From Roseomonas populi (GTDB taxonomy: Bacteria > Pseudomonadota > Alphaproteobacteria > Acetobacterales > Acetobacteraceae): a DNA stretch of 64,000 nucleotides. Under the pieces are notes generated by a model, which was given only the letters and a program-made list of their open reading frames with translations, had not been told where the DNA came from and made no database searches. Location: NCBI RefSeq assembly GCF_024594815.1, contig NZ_JANJOU010000015.1, positions 1-64,000 on the forward strand, written 5' to 3'. Below are positions 18,425 to 28,087 of the stretch, one piece after another. Each line of letters opens with the position of its first letter. Position 1 is the stretch's first letter. A program made the position numbers and the translations under genes.

Positions 18425-19198
18425 ATGCCTGACATCACCTATGCCGCCTCCGGGCTCGGCGTCGGCCTGCTGGTCGGGCTGACGGGGGTGGGTGGCGGCT
18501 CGCTCATGACGCCGCTCCTGATCCTGCTCTTCGGCGTCCATCCTGCCTCGGCCGTCGGCAGCGATCTGCTCTACGCGGCCAGCACCAAGGCGGTGGGCAC
18601 CGCCGTGCACGGGCTGCACGGCAGCGTCGGGTGGCGCATCGTGGGACTCCTGGCCGCGGGCAGCGTGCCCGCCACGGCCTTCACCATCCTGCTGGCCGCC
18701 TATCTCGGCATCGGCGGGGGCGGCAGGTCGCACTTCATCGCGGTTGCGCTCGGCATCGTGCTGCTGCTCACGGCGGCTGTCATGCTCTGCCAGAAGCAGG
18801 TCGTGGCGGCGGTGTCGGGCCTGCTGGGCCGGACGGGGCGGGTGAACACGCCCGCCCTGACCGTCCTGGTCGGCGCGATGCTGGGCGTGATGGTCACCCT
18901 TACTTCGGTGGGCGCCGGCGCGATCGGGATGACGGCGCTGCTCATCCTCTACCCCAAGCTGCCCGCCGTCCGGCTGGTCGGCTCCGACATCGCGCACGCC
19001 GTGCCGCTCACCCTCTTGGCCGGGTTCGGGCACTGGTGGCTGGGCACGGTGGATTTCGGCCTCGTCGGGTCGCTCCTGGCCGGCTCGATCCCCGGGATCA
19101 TCCTCGGCAGCCTTCTCTCGAACCGGGTACCGGAGAGATCCCTGCGCGTCTGCCTCGCCCTGGTCCTAACCGCCGTGGCCTTCACGCTGATCCTTTGA
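18425..19198 (+). CDS. TauE/SafE-family sulfite/anion exporter
   Basis: A 257-residue polytopic inner-membrane protein with about eight hydrophobic segments. The family motif LLVGLTGVGGGSLMTPLLI is at the N-terminus and repeated in weaker form as TLTSVGAGAIGMTALLILYP, as expected for the duplicated DUF81 fold. Members move sulfite, sulfoacetate or related anions. Position 62 bp after cysQ suggests it serves the sulfur-assimilation operon, perhaps relieving sulfite. There is no direct evidence for its substrate. Confidence 0.87.
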   Translation: MPDITYAASGLGVGLLVGLTGVGGGSLMTPLLILLFGVHPASAVGSDLLYAASTKAVGTAVHGLHGSVGWRIVGLLAAGSVPATAFTILLAAYLGIGGGGRSHFIAVALGIVLLLTAAVMLCQKQVVAAVSGLLGRTGRVNTPALTVLVGAMLGVMVTLTSVGAGAIGMTALLILYPKLPAVRLVGSDIAHAVPLTLLAGFGHWWLGTVDFGLVGSLLAGSIPGIILGSLLSNRVPERSLRVCLALVLTAVAFTLIL

Positions 19199-19245
19199 TC
19201 CCCAGCCCGAGAGGCGGTGGGACCGCGGTGTAGGCGTACCGTCCT

Positions 19246-19271
19246 CGGAGCAGCGGGGCGGAGCAGCGGGG
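19246..19271. repeat. Tandem 13-bp direct repeat
   Basis: CGGAGCAGCGGGG occurs twice head to tail (19246-19258, 19259-19271) in the 190-bp gap before phnC. I see no recognisable Pho box in the same gap. It may be an incidental duplication or a regulator site. Confidence 0.5.
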
Positions 19272-19388
19272 AATGGCACGCTCGCGGGGAAGGGCAGGAA
19301 CGGGCATTCGCCTCCAGGGCTGCCTCCCGACACAAATCCTTCACCGATCCGACACGCACCGTTCAAGGGCGGCCGGTAGGTAGCCGCC

Positions 19389-20204
<816 letters not shown>

Positions 20205-20240
20205 CGCCCCGGCGCCAAGCGCCACCACGGAGAGCTACCG

Positions 20241-21158
20241 ATGATCCTGCAACGCCGCGCCCTGCTGGGCGCCACGGCCGCCATGCTGGCCACCCCGTCC
20301 GTGCTGCGCGCCCAAGGCGCCGCCCCCTGGGCCAGCCGCTACCCGGAGCTGGTCTTCGCGATCATCCCCTCCGAGAATGCCTCGGGCGTGACGGAGCGCT
20401 ACGGGCCCTTCATCGAGTACCTGTCCAAGCGGCTCGGCACGAAGGTCACGCTGCGCATCGCCAATGACTACGCGGCGGTGATCGAGGGCCAGCGCGCCGG
20501 CAACATCCACATCGCCTCCTACGGCCCCTCCTCCTTCGCCCGCGCGCTGATGACGGGATCCCAGATCACCGCCTTCGCGATCGAGACGAACCTGGACGGC
20601 ACGAAGGGCTACTACTCCGTCTTCTACGTGAAGAAGGACAGCCCCTATCAGCGCGTGGAGGACCTGCGCGGCAAGAACCTCGGCCTGGTGGACCCCAACT
20701 CCACCTCCGGCAACAACGTGCCGCGCTTCGCGCTGAACAAGATGAACATCAAGCCGGAGGAATTCTTCGGCCGCGTCGTCTACACCGGCAGCCACGAGAA
20801 CGCCGTGATCGCGCTCAACCAGGGCACGGTGGACATGTGCGCCAACTGGTGGAACGACGAGCAGGAAAGCAACCTGCTGCGCATGGCGCGCAAGGGCATG
20901 GTGAAGGCGGAGGACTTCCGCATCATCTTCAAGTCCGACCAGATCGTGAACTCGCCCATGGCCTACCTGAACGCCATGCCGGAGGAGCTGAAGACCGCCA
21001 TCCGCACCGCCGTGCTGGAACTGGCCACCGCCGACAAGAAGGCGTTCGACGCCATCTACGAGGGCAAGCAGGGCCCGCTGGTGGCCGTGGACAACAAGGC
21101 CTACGACCCGATCATCGAGCTGAACCGCTTCGTGGACAACCTGCGCCGCCGCGGCTGA
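20241..21158 (+). CDS. phnD: Phosphonate-type ABC transporter receptor
   Basis: A 305-residue periplasmic binding protein with a signal peptide of Tat-like form (RRALLGATAAMLATPSVLRAQG, residues about 5-27). Characteristic PhnD features are LVFAIIPSENASGVTERYGPFIEYLSKRLG, YGPSSFARA, and DPNSTSGNNVPRFALNKM, where Ser/Thr residues hold the phosphonate oxygens. It delivers ligand to the two PhnE permeases. The actual ligand could be phosphonate, phosphite or another oxyanion. Confidence 0.92.
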   Translation: MILQRRALLGATAAMLATPSVLRAQGAAPWASRYPELVFAIIPSENASGVTERYGPFIEYLSKRLGTKVTLRIANDYAAVIEGQRAGNIHIASYGPSSFARALMTGSQITAFAIETNLDGTKGYYSVFYVKKDSPYQRVEDLRGKNLGLVDPNSTSGNNVPRFALNKMNIKPEEFFGRVVYTGSHENAVIALNQGTVDMCANWWNDEQESNLLRMARKGMVKAEDFRIIFKSDQIVNSPMAYLNAMPEELKTAIRTAVLELATADKKAFDAIYEGKQGPLVAVDNKAYDPIIELNRFVDNLRRRG

Positions 21159-21264
21159 CGCCGGCGCGGACCAGACCCCGCGCACCGAAGCACCCGCCGC
21201 CCCGGCCCCCGGGGCGGCGGATCCCTTTCCAGGAGCCCTTCCCCTGGCCACTGCCATCGCCCCC

Positions 21265-22134
21265 TTGCCCGACGGCCGCCTGCACGAGCTGCTGGACGGC
21301 TACCGCCAGGCCGCGCGCGGCCCGCGCCGCCGCGCCCTCCTCCTCGCCCTCGCCATCGCCGCCCTCGCGCTGCTGGCCGGCCACGTGGCGGAGGTGGACC
21401 TGCCCCGGCTCTGGGAGCATCTCGGCGGCTTCCTCGGCTATTTCGACCGCATTACCGCGCTGGAATCCGGCGGCGGCCGCGTCTGGACCGACCCGGCGGA
21501 GTGGTTCTGGGGCCTGAAGAAGTGGGGCCTGCTCCTCGCCGACACCCTTCTCATCGCCTATGTCGGCACCGCGCTCGGCGCGATCGGCGGCTTCGTGCTC
21601 TCCTTCGTCGCGGCCGCGAACCTCGTGCCGAACCCCTGGATCCGCGGCACCGCCCGGCGCTTCCTCGAGTTCTGCCGCACCGTGCCGGACATCGTCTTCG
21701 CCCTGGTCTTCGTGATCGCCTTCGGGCTGGGCCCGGTCCCGGGCGTACTGGCGATTGCCATCCACACCATGGGCGCGCTCGGCAAGCTCTTCTCCGAGGT
21801 GGTGGAGAACATCGACCGCAAGCCGGTGGAGGGCGCGGTCGCCGCCGGCGCTTCCTGGGTGGCAGTCGTGCGCTTCGCCGCGCTGCCGCAGGTGCTGGCC
21901 AACTTCGTCAGCTACGCGCTGCTGCGCTTCGAGATCAACGTGCGCCAGGCCTCCGTGCTCGGCTTCGTCGGCGCGGGCGGGATCGGGCAGGACCTGATCG
22001 AGGCGATCCGCAAGTTCTACTATAACGACGTCTCCGCCATCCTCCTGCTCATCATCGTCACCGTCATGCTCATCGACTTCGGTACGGAGAAGCTTCGCCA
22101 CCGCCTCATCGGCGCGATGGAGCGCGGGGCATGA
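21265..22134 (+). CDS. phnE: Phosphonate-type ABC permease 1
   Basis: An inner-membrane permease of about 289 residues with the EAA-type loop VEGAVAAGASWVAVVRFAALPQ and about six membrane segments. The start is uncertain. The TTG at 21265 is the first conventional start, but the Shine-Dalgarno AGGAG (21231-21235) is ideally spaced for an in-frame CTG at 21244, which would add LATAIAP; no ATG is available. The gene overlaps the second permease by ATGA. Together the two form the heteromeric channel of the PhnCDEE transporter. Confidence 0.88.
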   Translation: MPDGRLHELLDGYRQAARGPRRRALLLALAIAALALLAGHVAEVDLPRLWEHLGGFLGYFDRITALESGGGRVWTDPAEWFWGLKKWGLLLADTLLIAYVGTALGAIGGFVLSFVAAANLVPNPWIRGTARRFLEFCRTVPDIVFALVFVIAFGLGPVPGVLAIAIHTMGALGKLFSEVVENIDRKPVEGAVAAGASWVAVVRFAALPQVLANFVSYALLRFEINVRQASVLGFVGAGGIGQDLIEAIRKFYYNDVSAILLLIIVTVMLIDFGTEKLRHRLIGAMERGA

Positions 22135-23006
22135 GCGCCGCCCGTCCTCTCACCCTGCGTGAGGCCGCACGGGCCGACATGGCCGGCCTCGCCGCACGTC
22201 ACCCCGGCCAGTTCCGCCGCGTCACCGCCGCGCGGGCGCGCGCCATCGGCATCTCCGCCGCCGCCGTCGCGCTTCTCGCCTTCGGCCTCTGGCGGCTGGA
22301 GTTCTCGCCCGGCCGCATCGCCGGCGGCTTCGGCCAGCTGGTCCACTTCATCGGCCTGATGCTGCCGCCGGATCCCGGCACCTGGTCCCGCACCGTGCTG
22401 ATCCTGCGCGGCCTGGCGGAGACGCTGGCCATCGCCTTCCTCGGCACGCTGCTATCGGCCGCCATCGCTTTCCCGCTCGGCTTCCTCGCCGCGCGCAACA
22501 CCTCGGTCAACCGCGCGGTGCAGTTCCTCTCCCGCCGCGTGCTGGACAGCATCCGCGGGGTGGACGCGCTGATCTGGGCGCTGATCTGGGTCAGCGTCGT
22601 CGGCCTCGGGCCCTTCGCCGGCGTGCTGGCGATCATGACCGGCGACATCGGTACTTTCGGCAAGCTCTTCTCCGAGGCGATCGAGGCCGCGGACCGCCGC
22701 GCGGTGGAGGGCGTGACCTCCACGGGCGGCGGCAAGCTCGCGGGCATCCGCTTCGGCGTGCTCCCGGCCGTCCTGCCCGTGATGGCCGGCCACGTGCTCT
22801 ACATGTTTGAGAGCAACACGCGCTCCTCCTCCATCATCGGCATCGTCGGCGCGGGCGGCATCGGGCTGATGCTGTCAGAGATGATCCGCACGCTGGAATG
22901 GGGCGTGGTGGCCTTCATCGTGCTGCTCATCCTCGTCACCGTCGCGGTCATCGACACGATCTCCGGCCGGCTGCGCGCCGCCCTGGCCGGGGTGCAGCCG
23001 CGCTGA
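22131..23006 (+). CDS. phnE: Phosphonate-type ABC permease 2
   Basis: A 291-residue inner-membrane permease homologous to the preceding gene. It has the EAA loop AVEGVTSTGGGKLAGIRFGVLP, the motif VGAGGIGLMLSEMIRTLEW shared with its partner, and about six hydrophobic segments. Two different PhnE genes in tandem are common outside enteric bacteria. Translational coupling by ATGA supports a one-to-one heterodimer. Confidence 0.92.
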   Translation: MSAARPLTLREAARADMAGLAARHPGQFRRVTAARARAIGISAAAVALLAFGLWRLEFSPGRIAGGFGQLVHFIGLMLPPDPGTWSRTVLILRGLAETLAIAFLGTLLSAAIAFPLGFLAARNTSVNRAVQFLSRRVLDSIRGVDALIWALIWVSVVGLGPFAGVLAIMTGDIGTFGKLFSEAIEAADRRAVEGVTSTGGGKLAGIRFGVLPAVLPVMAGHVLYMFESNTRSSSIIGIVGAGGIGLMLSEMIRTLEWGVVAFIVLLILVTVAVIDTISGRLRAALAGVQPR

Positions 23007-23085
23007 ACCCTGCATCCCGGCGCGGGTTGCCGGGATGCTCCGCATGCAGTCTAGTCCCGGCAAAACAATGCCGGAGGAGACGCGC

Positions 23086-24072
23086 ATGGCATCGCTTTCA
23101 CGCCGGGCCGCGCTGGCTGCGGCCCTCGCAGGGGCGCCCCCGATCCGCGCGCGGGCCCAGGGCGCCGAGGGCTCCTGGCCGTCTGGGCCCATCCGCATCG
23201 TCGTCCCCTTCGCCCCCGGCGGCTCCACCGACGCGGTGGCGCGGCTGGCCGTGCCCGGGCTGCAGCGGGCGCTCGGCGTCAGCGTGGTGGTGGAGAACCG
23301 CGGCGGCGCGGCCGGCAGCACGGGCACGGATGTCGTCGCCAAGGCTCGCCCGGACGGGCAGACCTTCCTCCTCACCTTCGACAGCCACGCAGTGCTTCCC
23401 GCCCTCGTCCCCCGCCTGCCCTTCGACCTGAAGGGCGACCTGGAACCGGTGACGCTGATCGGCGGCGCGCCCTATGTCGTGGCCTGCAAGCCGGACAAGC
23501 CGTTCCGCGACCTGGCCGGGATCGTCGCCGCCGCGAAGGCCAGTCCCGGCGGCGTCACCTTCGCCACGCCGGGGAACGGCACCATCGGCCATCTCGTCAT
23601 GACCCTTCTCGGCAGCCGCGCCGGGGTGCAGTTCCAGCACCTGCCCTATCGCGGCGGCGGACCGGCCGTGAACGACGCGGTGGCGGGGCATGTGGACATG
23701 GTGGTGGGCAGCGCCGCCCTCGTCGCGCCCCAGGTGGCGGGCGGCACGCTTCGCCCCATCGCCCAGTTCGGCCCGCAGCGCCTGCCCGCCCTGGCCCAGG
23801 TGCCCACGGCGGAGGAATCAGGCTACCCCGGCCTGCAGGCCGAGGCCTGGTGGGGCGTCTTCGCGCCGGCCAAGGTGCCCAGCGCCATCGTGCAGCGCTT
23901 CCACGAGGCCCTGGCGGCGGCCTTCCGGGATGAGACGGTGTCGAAGCAGATCACGGAGGGCCAGCAGGCCCGGCTGGTCCTGGCGGGCCCGGGGGAACTG
24001 GGCCGCTTCCTCGACGCCCAAATCGACACCTGGGGCCGCGTGGTCCGAGAGAACAGCATCAAGGCCGACTGA
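23086..24072 (+). CDS. Bug-family (tripartite tricarboxylate transporter) solute receptor
   Basis: A 328-residue periplasmic receptor. The signal peptide (residues about 1-26, RRAALAAALAGAPPIRARAQG) is followed by the Bug hallmark GPIRIVVPFAPGGSTDAVARL, then VVENRGGAAGSTGTDVVAKA and YVVACKPDKPF. Bug proteins bind carboxylates and are often orphaned from the TctAB channel, as here. GGAGGAG precedes the ATG chosen; an ATG six codons earlier lacks one. The following RraA-like and dehydrogenase genes suggest an alpha-hydroxy- or keto-acid ligand. Confidence 0.9.
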   Translation: MASLSRRAALAAALAGAPPIRARAQGAEGSWPSGPIRIVVPFAPGGSTDAVARLAVPGLQRALGVSVVVENRGGAAGSTGTDVVAKARPDGQTFLLTFDSHAVLPALVPRLPFDLKGDLEPVTLIGGAPYVVACKPDKPFRDLAGIVAAAKASPGGVTFATPGNGTIGHLVMTLLGSRAGVQFQHLPYRGGGPAVNDAVAGHVDMVVGSAALVAPQVAGGTLRPIAQFGPQRLPALAQVPTAEESGYPGLQAEAWWGVFAPAKVPSAIVQRFHEALAAAFRDETVSKQITEGQQARLVLAGPGELGRFLDAQIDTWGRVVRENSIKAD

Positions 24073-24076
24073 CCGC

Positions 24077-24754
24077 ATGACCGAACCCCGCTTCCACCGC
24101 CTGCCCGCCCCCGTGCTGGCCGGTTTTGCCGCCCTGCCCACCTCCTCCATCTCAGACGCGCTGGACCGGCTGGGCCTGCCCGGCTCGGTGGACGGGCTGC
24201 GGCCCATGTCGCCCGGCGCGCGCGTGGCCGGCCAGGCGGTGACGCTGCGCTACCTGCCCGTGGGCACGGGCGGCGGCACGGTGGGGGACTTCCTGCACTT
24301 GGCCGAGGCCGGCGACATCATCGCCATCGACAACCGCGGCCGGCTGGACTGCACGGTCTGGGGCAACATCCTGACGGAAGCGGCGAAGGCGAAGGGCCTG
24401 GCCGCCACGGTGATCGACGGCGTGAACCGCGACGTCGGGGAGAGCCGTGAGTTCGGCTACCCCATCTGGTCCCGCGCCGCACACGCCCGCACCGGCAAGG
24501 ACCGCGTGGCGCTGGAGGCGACGATGGTGCCGATCGTCCTCGGCACCGTCCGCGTCGATCCCGGGGACCTCCTCTGCGCCGACGACAGCTGCGTCGTTGC
24601 CGTGCCCCTGGCCCAGGCGGAAGCGGTGCTGGAAGTGGCGCGCGCCATCGAGGAAAAGGAGGACGCCATCCTGGCCGATATCCGCGCCGGCATTGACCTC
24701 GCCGAGGCCCGCCGCCGCCACGGCTACCACAGCCTGCAGACCCGCCGGAGCTGA
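24077..24754 (+). CDS. RraA-family aldolase-like protein
   Basis: A 225-residue RraA-like protein. The ATVIDGVNRDVGESREFGYPIW segment carries the Arg-Asp pair that places substrate and metal in the HMG/CHA aldolases of this fold, and DCTVWGNILTEAAKAKG forms the glycine-rich loop. Stand-alone members next to catabolic genes usually act as 4-hydroxy-4-methyl-2-oxoglutarate/oxaloacetate aldolases rather than RNase E regulators. It lies 4 bp after the Bug receptor stop and 5 bp before the dehydrogenase, hence in one operon. Confidence 0.86.
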   Translation: MTEPRFHRLPAPVLAGFAALPTSSISDALDRLGLPGSVDGLRPMSPGARVAGQAVTLRYLPVGTGGGTVGDFLHLAEAGDIIAIDNRGRLDCTVWGNILTEAAKAKGLAATVIDGVNRDVGESREFGYPIWSRAAHARTGKDRVALEATMVPIVLGTVRVDPGDLLCADDSCVVAVPLAQAEAVLEVARAIEEKEDAILADIRAGIDLAEARRRHGYHSLQTRRS

Positions 24755-24759
24755 CGCGC

Positions 24760-25731
24760 ATGAAGATCGCCATCCTGGACGACTACGCGGATGCCTTCCG
24801 CACCGCCCCCGCCTTCGCCCGCCTCTCCGAGCACGAGGTGACGGTTTTCCCCGACACGGAGAAGGACCCGGACGCCCTCGTCGCCCGCCTTCAGGACATG
24901 GATGCGCTGGTGCTGACCCAGCAGCGCAGCCGCATGCCCGCCGCCGTGATTGAGCGCCTGCCCCGCCTGCGCCTCATCGCGCAGACCGGGCGCCACACCG
25001 GCCACATCGCCATGGAGGCCTGCACGAAGCAGGGCGTGATCGTCTCCACCGGCGGCGCCGGCGGGCCGGAGGCAACGGCGGAGCTGACCTGGGCCCTGAT
25101 CCTCGCCGCCCTTCGCCACATCCCCGAGGAGGCGGCGCGGCTGCGCGAGGGCGGCTGGCAGCGCACCATCGGCATCGGCCTGAAAGGCAAGACCCTCGGC
25201 ATCTACGCCTATGGCCGGATCGGCGCGATGGTCGCCCGCGTCGGGGCGGCCTTCGGCATGCGCGTGCTCTGCTGGGGCCGCGAGGGCAGCCAGGAGCGCG
25301 CCCGCGCCGACGGCTACGAGGTGGCCGAGAGCCGCGAGGCCTTCTTCGCCGCCGCCGACGTGCTCAGCCTGCACATCGTGCTGAATGACGCCACCCGCGG
25401 CATCGTCACTGCGGAGGACCTGGCGCTGATGAAGCCCGGCGCGCTGCTGGTGAACACCTCCCGCGCCCCGATCATCGCATCCGGCGCCCTCGCCACCGCC
25501 CTGAAGGCCGGGCGCCCCGGCATGGCGGCCGTGGACGTGTTCGACGACGAGCCTGTCCTCGGCGCCTCCGACCCGCTGATCGGCCTGCCCAACGTCCTCT
25601 GCACCCCGCATCTTGGCTATGCCGAGCGGGGCGTGTTCGACGCGATCTACGAAGTGGCGGTGGACCGCCTCCTCGCCTTCGCGGCGGGGGCGCCGATCGG
25701 CGTTGCCAATCCCGAGGCGATCAAGGGCTGA
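24760..25731 (+). CDS. D-2-hydroxyacid dehydrogenase
   Basis: A 323-residue NAD-dependent dehydrogenase of the D-isomer family. The Rossmann motif is GIYAYGRIGAMVARVG near residue 148. The catalytic trio is Arg in NTSRAPII, Glu in DVFDDEPVL and His in CTPHLGYAERG. It would interconvert a 2-keto acid and a D-2-hydroxy acid. With the Bug receptor and RraA-like aldolase it forms a plausible short catabolic route for a branched hydroxy or keto dicarboxylate. The substrate is inferred only from context. Confidence 0.9.
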   Translation: MKIAILDDYADAFRTAPAFARLSEHEVTVFPDTEKDPDALVARLQDMDALVLTQQRSRMPAAVIERLPRLRLIAQTGRHTGHIAMEACTKQGVIVSTGGAGGPEATAELTWALILAALRHIPEEAARLREGGWQRTIGIGLKGKTLGIYAYGRIGAMVARVGAAFGMRVLCWGREGSQERARADGYEVAESREAFFAAADVLSLHIVLNDATRGIVTAEDLALMKPGALLVNTSRAPIIASGALATALKAGRPGMAAVDVFDDEPVLGASDPLIGLPNVLCTPHLGYAERGVFDAIYEVAVDRLLAFAAGAPIGVANPEAIKG

Positions 25732-25734
25732 GGC

Positions 25735-25997
25735 TGCTGTGCCGGCGGCCCCAGGAGGCTCCGCCTCCCGGACCCTCCGCCGGGGTGGCAACGGCCACCC
25801 CGGACCCTGCGATCGGGCTGCCGCGGATACGATGATCAGAGGGCGGTGCCAGGGGTCCTTCGATACCGTGTCAGCCCCTGCAGTCGCCTGAGGTCTCAGA
25901 CCTCAGGCGCACTTTCAGCGAAGCATCCCGCGGCAGCCCCGAAAAAGAAGATGAGTGGGGGTCCAGGGGGAGAGAACTCTTTCTCTCCCCCTGGCCA
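25735..25997 (-). repeat. Modular hairpin repeat, copy F (reverse orientation)
   Basis: Fills the gap between convergent genes. Hairpin 1 is a perfect 14-bp stem (25963-25976/25981-25994), only 4 bp past the minus-strand AraC stop. Hairpin 2 is a perfect 10-bp stem with new sequence (25885-25894/25900-25909, CGCCTGAGGT/ACCTCAGGCG). A further perfect stem pairs 25780-25789 with 25794-25803 and is the reverse complement of one in copy I. Confidence 0.88.
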
Positions 25998-26795
25998 CTA
26001 CCCGCCCCGCATCCCCTGCACCCCTGCCGGCGTCATCCCGAAGGCCGCGCGGAAAGCCGCTCCGAAGGCGGGGGCGGAGGCGTAGCCCACGGCCGCGCCG
26101 GCGCGGGCCGGGGGCATGCCCTGGGCCAGCAGGGCCGCCGCTTCCGCCAGCCGCAGAGCCTGCCGCCAAGCGCCGAAGGAGAGGCCGGTTTCCGCCCGGA
26201 ACAGGCGCGAGAGGCTGCGAGGGGACGCGCCTACCTCTGCCGCCCACTCCTCCAGCGACCAGGGGATGGCTGGATCGGCCCGCAGTGCCGCCGCCATACG
26301 GGCCAGGCGCGGCTCCCGCGGTTCCGGCACGCCGAAGGGCAGGCTGGGCGCGCGGCGGATCTCGTCCAGGATCAGGGCGGCGAGGTGCCCGCCGCGGCCG
26401 CGCTCGTCCCACTCCAGCGGCTCGTCGCAGGCCGCCAGGATCAGTTCCCGCAGCAAGGGGGAAGCGGCGAGGACCGTGACGTCCTCCGGCCCGGCCCGGG
26501 CGGCATCCGCGCGCAGGAACAGGGCCCGCATGGCCACCGCACCCACGATCCCGACGGAGTGCGGCTCCCCCGCCGGCACCCAGAGGGCGCGCCCGGCCGG
26601 CACCACGAAGGCGGCCCGATCCGTGGTGATCCGCATCACCCCGCGCAGGGCGTAGAGGAGCTGGACGCGGGCGTGCTGATGCCGGCCGGTGACCTGCCCG
26701 TCCACATAGTCCCGCTGAAAGGCCGCGAGCGGCCGATCCACCGCGTCCTGCGGCAGATTTAGGTTCGGGATCACGGTTTGGCCAGATCGCGACAT
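25998..26795 (-). CDS. AraC-family transcriptional regulator
   Basis: A 265-residue regulator with an N-terminal cupin-like sensing domain (GRHQHARVQLLYALRGVMRI...VPAGRALWVPAGEPHSV) and a C-terminal double HTH of the AraC/XylS type. The latter includes WAAEVGASPRSLSRLFRAETG and a second half with YASAPAFGAAFRAAFGMTP. I start at MSRSGQTVIP because the upstream in-frame extension runs into the shared promoter region. It is divergent from an MFS transporter with 56 bp between starts, the usual arrangement for a regulator of an efflux or uptake gene. The ligand is unknown. Confidence 0.9.
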   Translation of the reverse strand: MSRSGQTVIPNLNLPQDAVDRPLAAFQRDYVDGQVTGRHQHARVQLLYALRGVMRITTDRAAFVVPAGRALWVPAGEPHSVGIVGAVAMRALFLRADAARAGPEDVTVLAASPLLRELILAACDEPLEWDERGRGGHLAALILDEIRRAPSLPFGVPEPREPRLARMAAALRADPAIPWSLEEWAAEVGASPRSLSRLFRAETGLSFGAWRQALRLAEAAALLAQGMPPARAGAAVGYASAPAFGAAFRAAFGMTPAGVQGMRGG

Positions 26796-26851
26796 CCTAT
26801 GGCCCAACGTCTTCTTCCGGCCAGGATAGTTTCGAGGGCAGGAGAACGCCA

Positions 26852-28087
26852 ATGCCCAATGATCCCGCCACGCGACAGATCTGGTTCATCAACGCCGCGC
26901 ACTTCGTCTGCCACTACATGCTGCTGATTCTCGCCACCGCCGTGCTGGGCATGGTGGCGGCCAACGGCGCCACCTTCGGCACGGAGTACGGGCCGGTCCT
27001 GGCGCTGGGCACCGGCATGTTCGTACTCTACGGCATTGGCGCCCTGCCCATGGGCTGGCTGGCCGAGAAGGTGGGCCGCCACGCGCTGATGTCGGCCTTC
27101 TTCCTCGGCGTCGGCGGCTCCCTGTTGCTGGCGGGCTTCGTGTCCGGCCCCTGGGGCCTTGCGGCCGCCCTAGGCCTGGCCGGGCTGTTCAACGCCATCT
27201 ACCACCCGATCGGCACCGCCATGCTGGTGGAGGCCGCCGGCGACCGCGTGGGCCGCGCCATGGGCAACAACGGCGTGTTCGGCAACCTCGGCGTCGCCTC
27301 CGCCCCCGTCCTCACCGCCCTTCTCGTCACCCAGGCCGGCTGGCGCTGGGCCTTCCTCGTCCCCGCCGCCGCTGCCCTGGTCCTCGGCCTGCTGTGGCTG
27401 CGCGAACCGCCCTACGACGCCCGCCAGCACGTCAAGAATGCCCGCCCCTTCCCGCAGATCCCGGCCACCATCGTCCGCCAGGCCGTGATCTCCCTCATGC
27501 TCATGGCCGTGGCCTCCGGCTTCGTCTTCAACGCCTTCACCCTGCTGATCCCGAAGCTGATGCAGGAACGGATGGCGGACAGCCCCTCCCTCCTGCCCCT
27601 CGTCGGCGCCCTGGCCTTCACCGCCACCCTCTTCGGCGGCCTCACCCAGTTCACCGTGGGCCGCATGATCGACCGCACCACGCTCAAGCGCGTCTTCCTG
27701 CCCCTCGCCTTCGCGCTCGTCCCCGCCCTCCTCGCCCTCTCCTTCCTGCAGGGCTGGGCCGTGCTGCCCGTGGCCGCCATCGCTGCCGCCGCCATCTTCG
27801 GACAGGTGACGGTGAACGAGACGATGACGGCCCGCTACGTCGCCCCGGCCCTGCGCGCGAAGCTCTACTCCCTGCGCTTCTTCGTGGGCTTCCTCGGCGC
27901 CGCGGCCGCCTCCCCCGCCATCGGCTACCTGCACGACGCCTTCGGCAACCTCGGCCTGACACTCATCGTGCTCGCCGCCTTCGCCTGCATCACCCTCGCC
28001 TGCGCCCTGCTCTTCCCGGACCGGCCGGAGGAGCTGAACCCGACCCTGTGGAACAGCAGCGCGACGCCGGCCGTGGCGGCGGAATAG
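26852..28087 (+). CDS. MFS transporter
   Basis: A 411-residue major-facilitator protein with about 12 hydrophobic segments. The loop-2/3 motif GWLAEKVGRHALM and the mid-protein GGLTQFTVGRMIDR motif are visible. MFS drug/fosmidomycin-resistance-like proteins share the AHFVCHYMLLILATAV opening. GGAG precedes the ATG. It is probably controlled by the divergent AraC regulator. Direction and substrate are not determinable. Confidence 0.9.
   Translation: MPNDPATRQIWFINAAHFVCHYMLLILATAVLGMVAANGATFGTEYGPVLALGTGMFVLYGIGALPMGWLAEKVGRHALMSAFFLGVGGSLLLAGFVSGPWGLAAALGLAGLFNAIYHPIGTAMLVEAAGDRVGRAMGNNGVFGNLGVASAPVLTALLVTQAGWRWAFLVPAAAALVLGLLWLREPPYDARQHVKNARPFPQIPATIVRQAVISLMLMAVASGFVFNAFTLLIPKLMQERMADSPSLLPLVGALAFTATLFGGLTQFTVGRMIDRTTLKRVFLPLAFALVPALLALSFLQGWAVLPVAAIAAAAIFGQVTVNETMTARYVAPALRAKLYSLRFFVGFLGAAAASPAIGYLHDAFGNLGLTLIVLAAFACITLACALLFPDRPEELNPTLWNSSATPAVAAE

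Noticed and set aside
19199-19388. Pho box upstream of phnC
   Set aside because: No CTGTCAT-type direct repeats found; only a 13-bp GC-rich tandem repeat.
25613-26085. Plus-strand frames across the gap between the hydroxyacid dehydrogenase and AraC genes
   Set aside because: They run through repeat copy F and the antisense of AraC, with no ribosome-binding site or domain.
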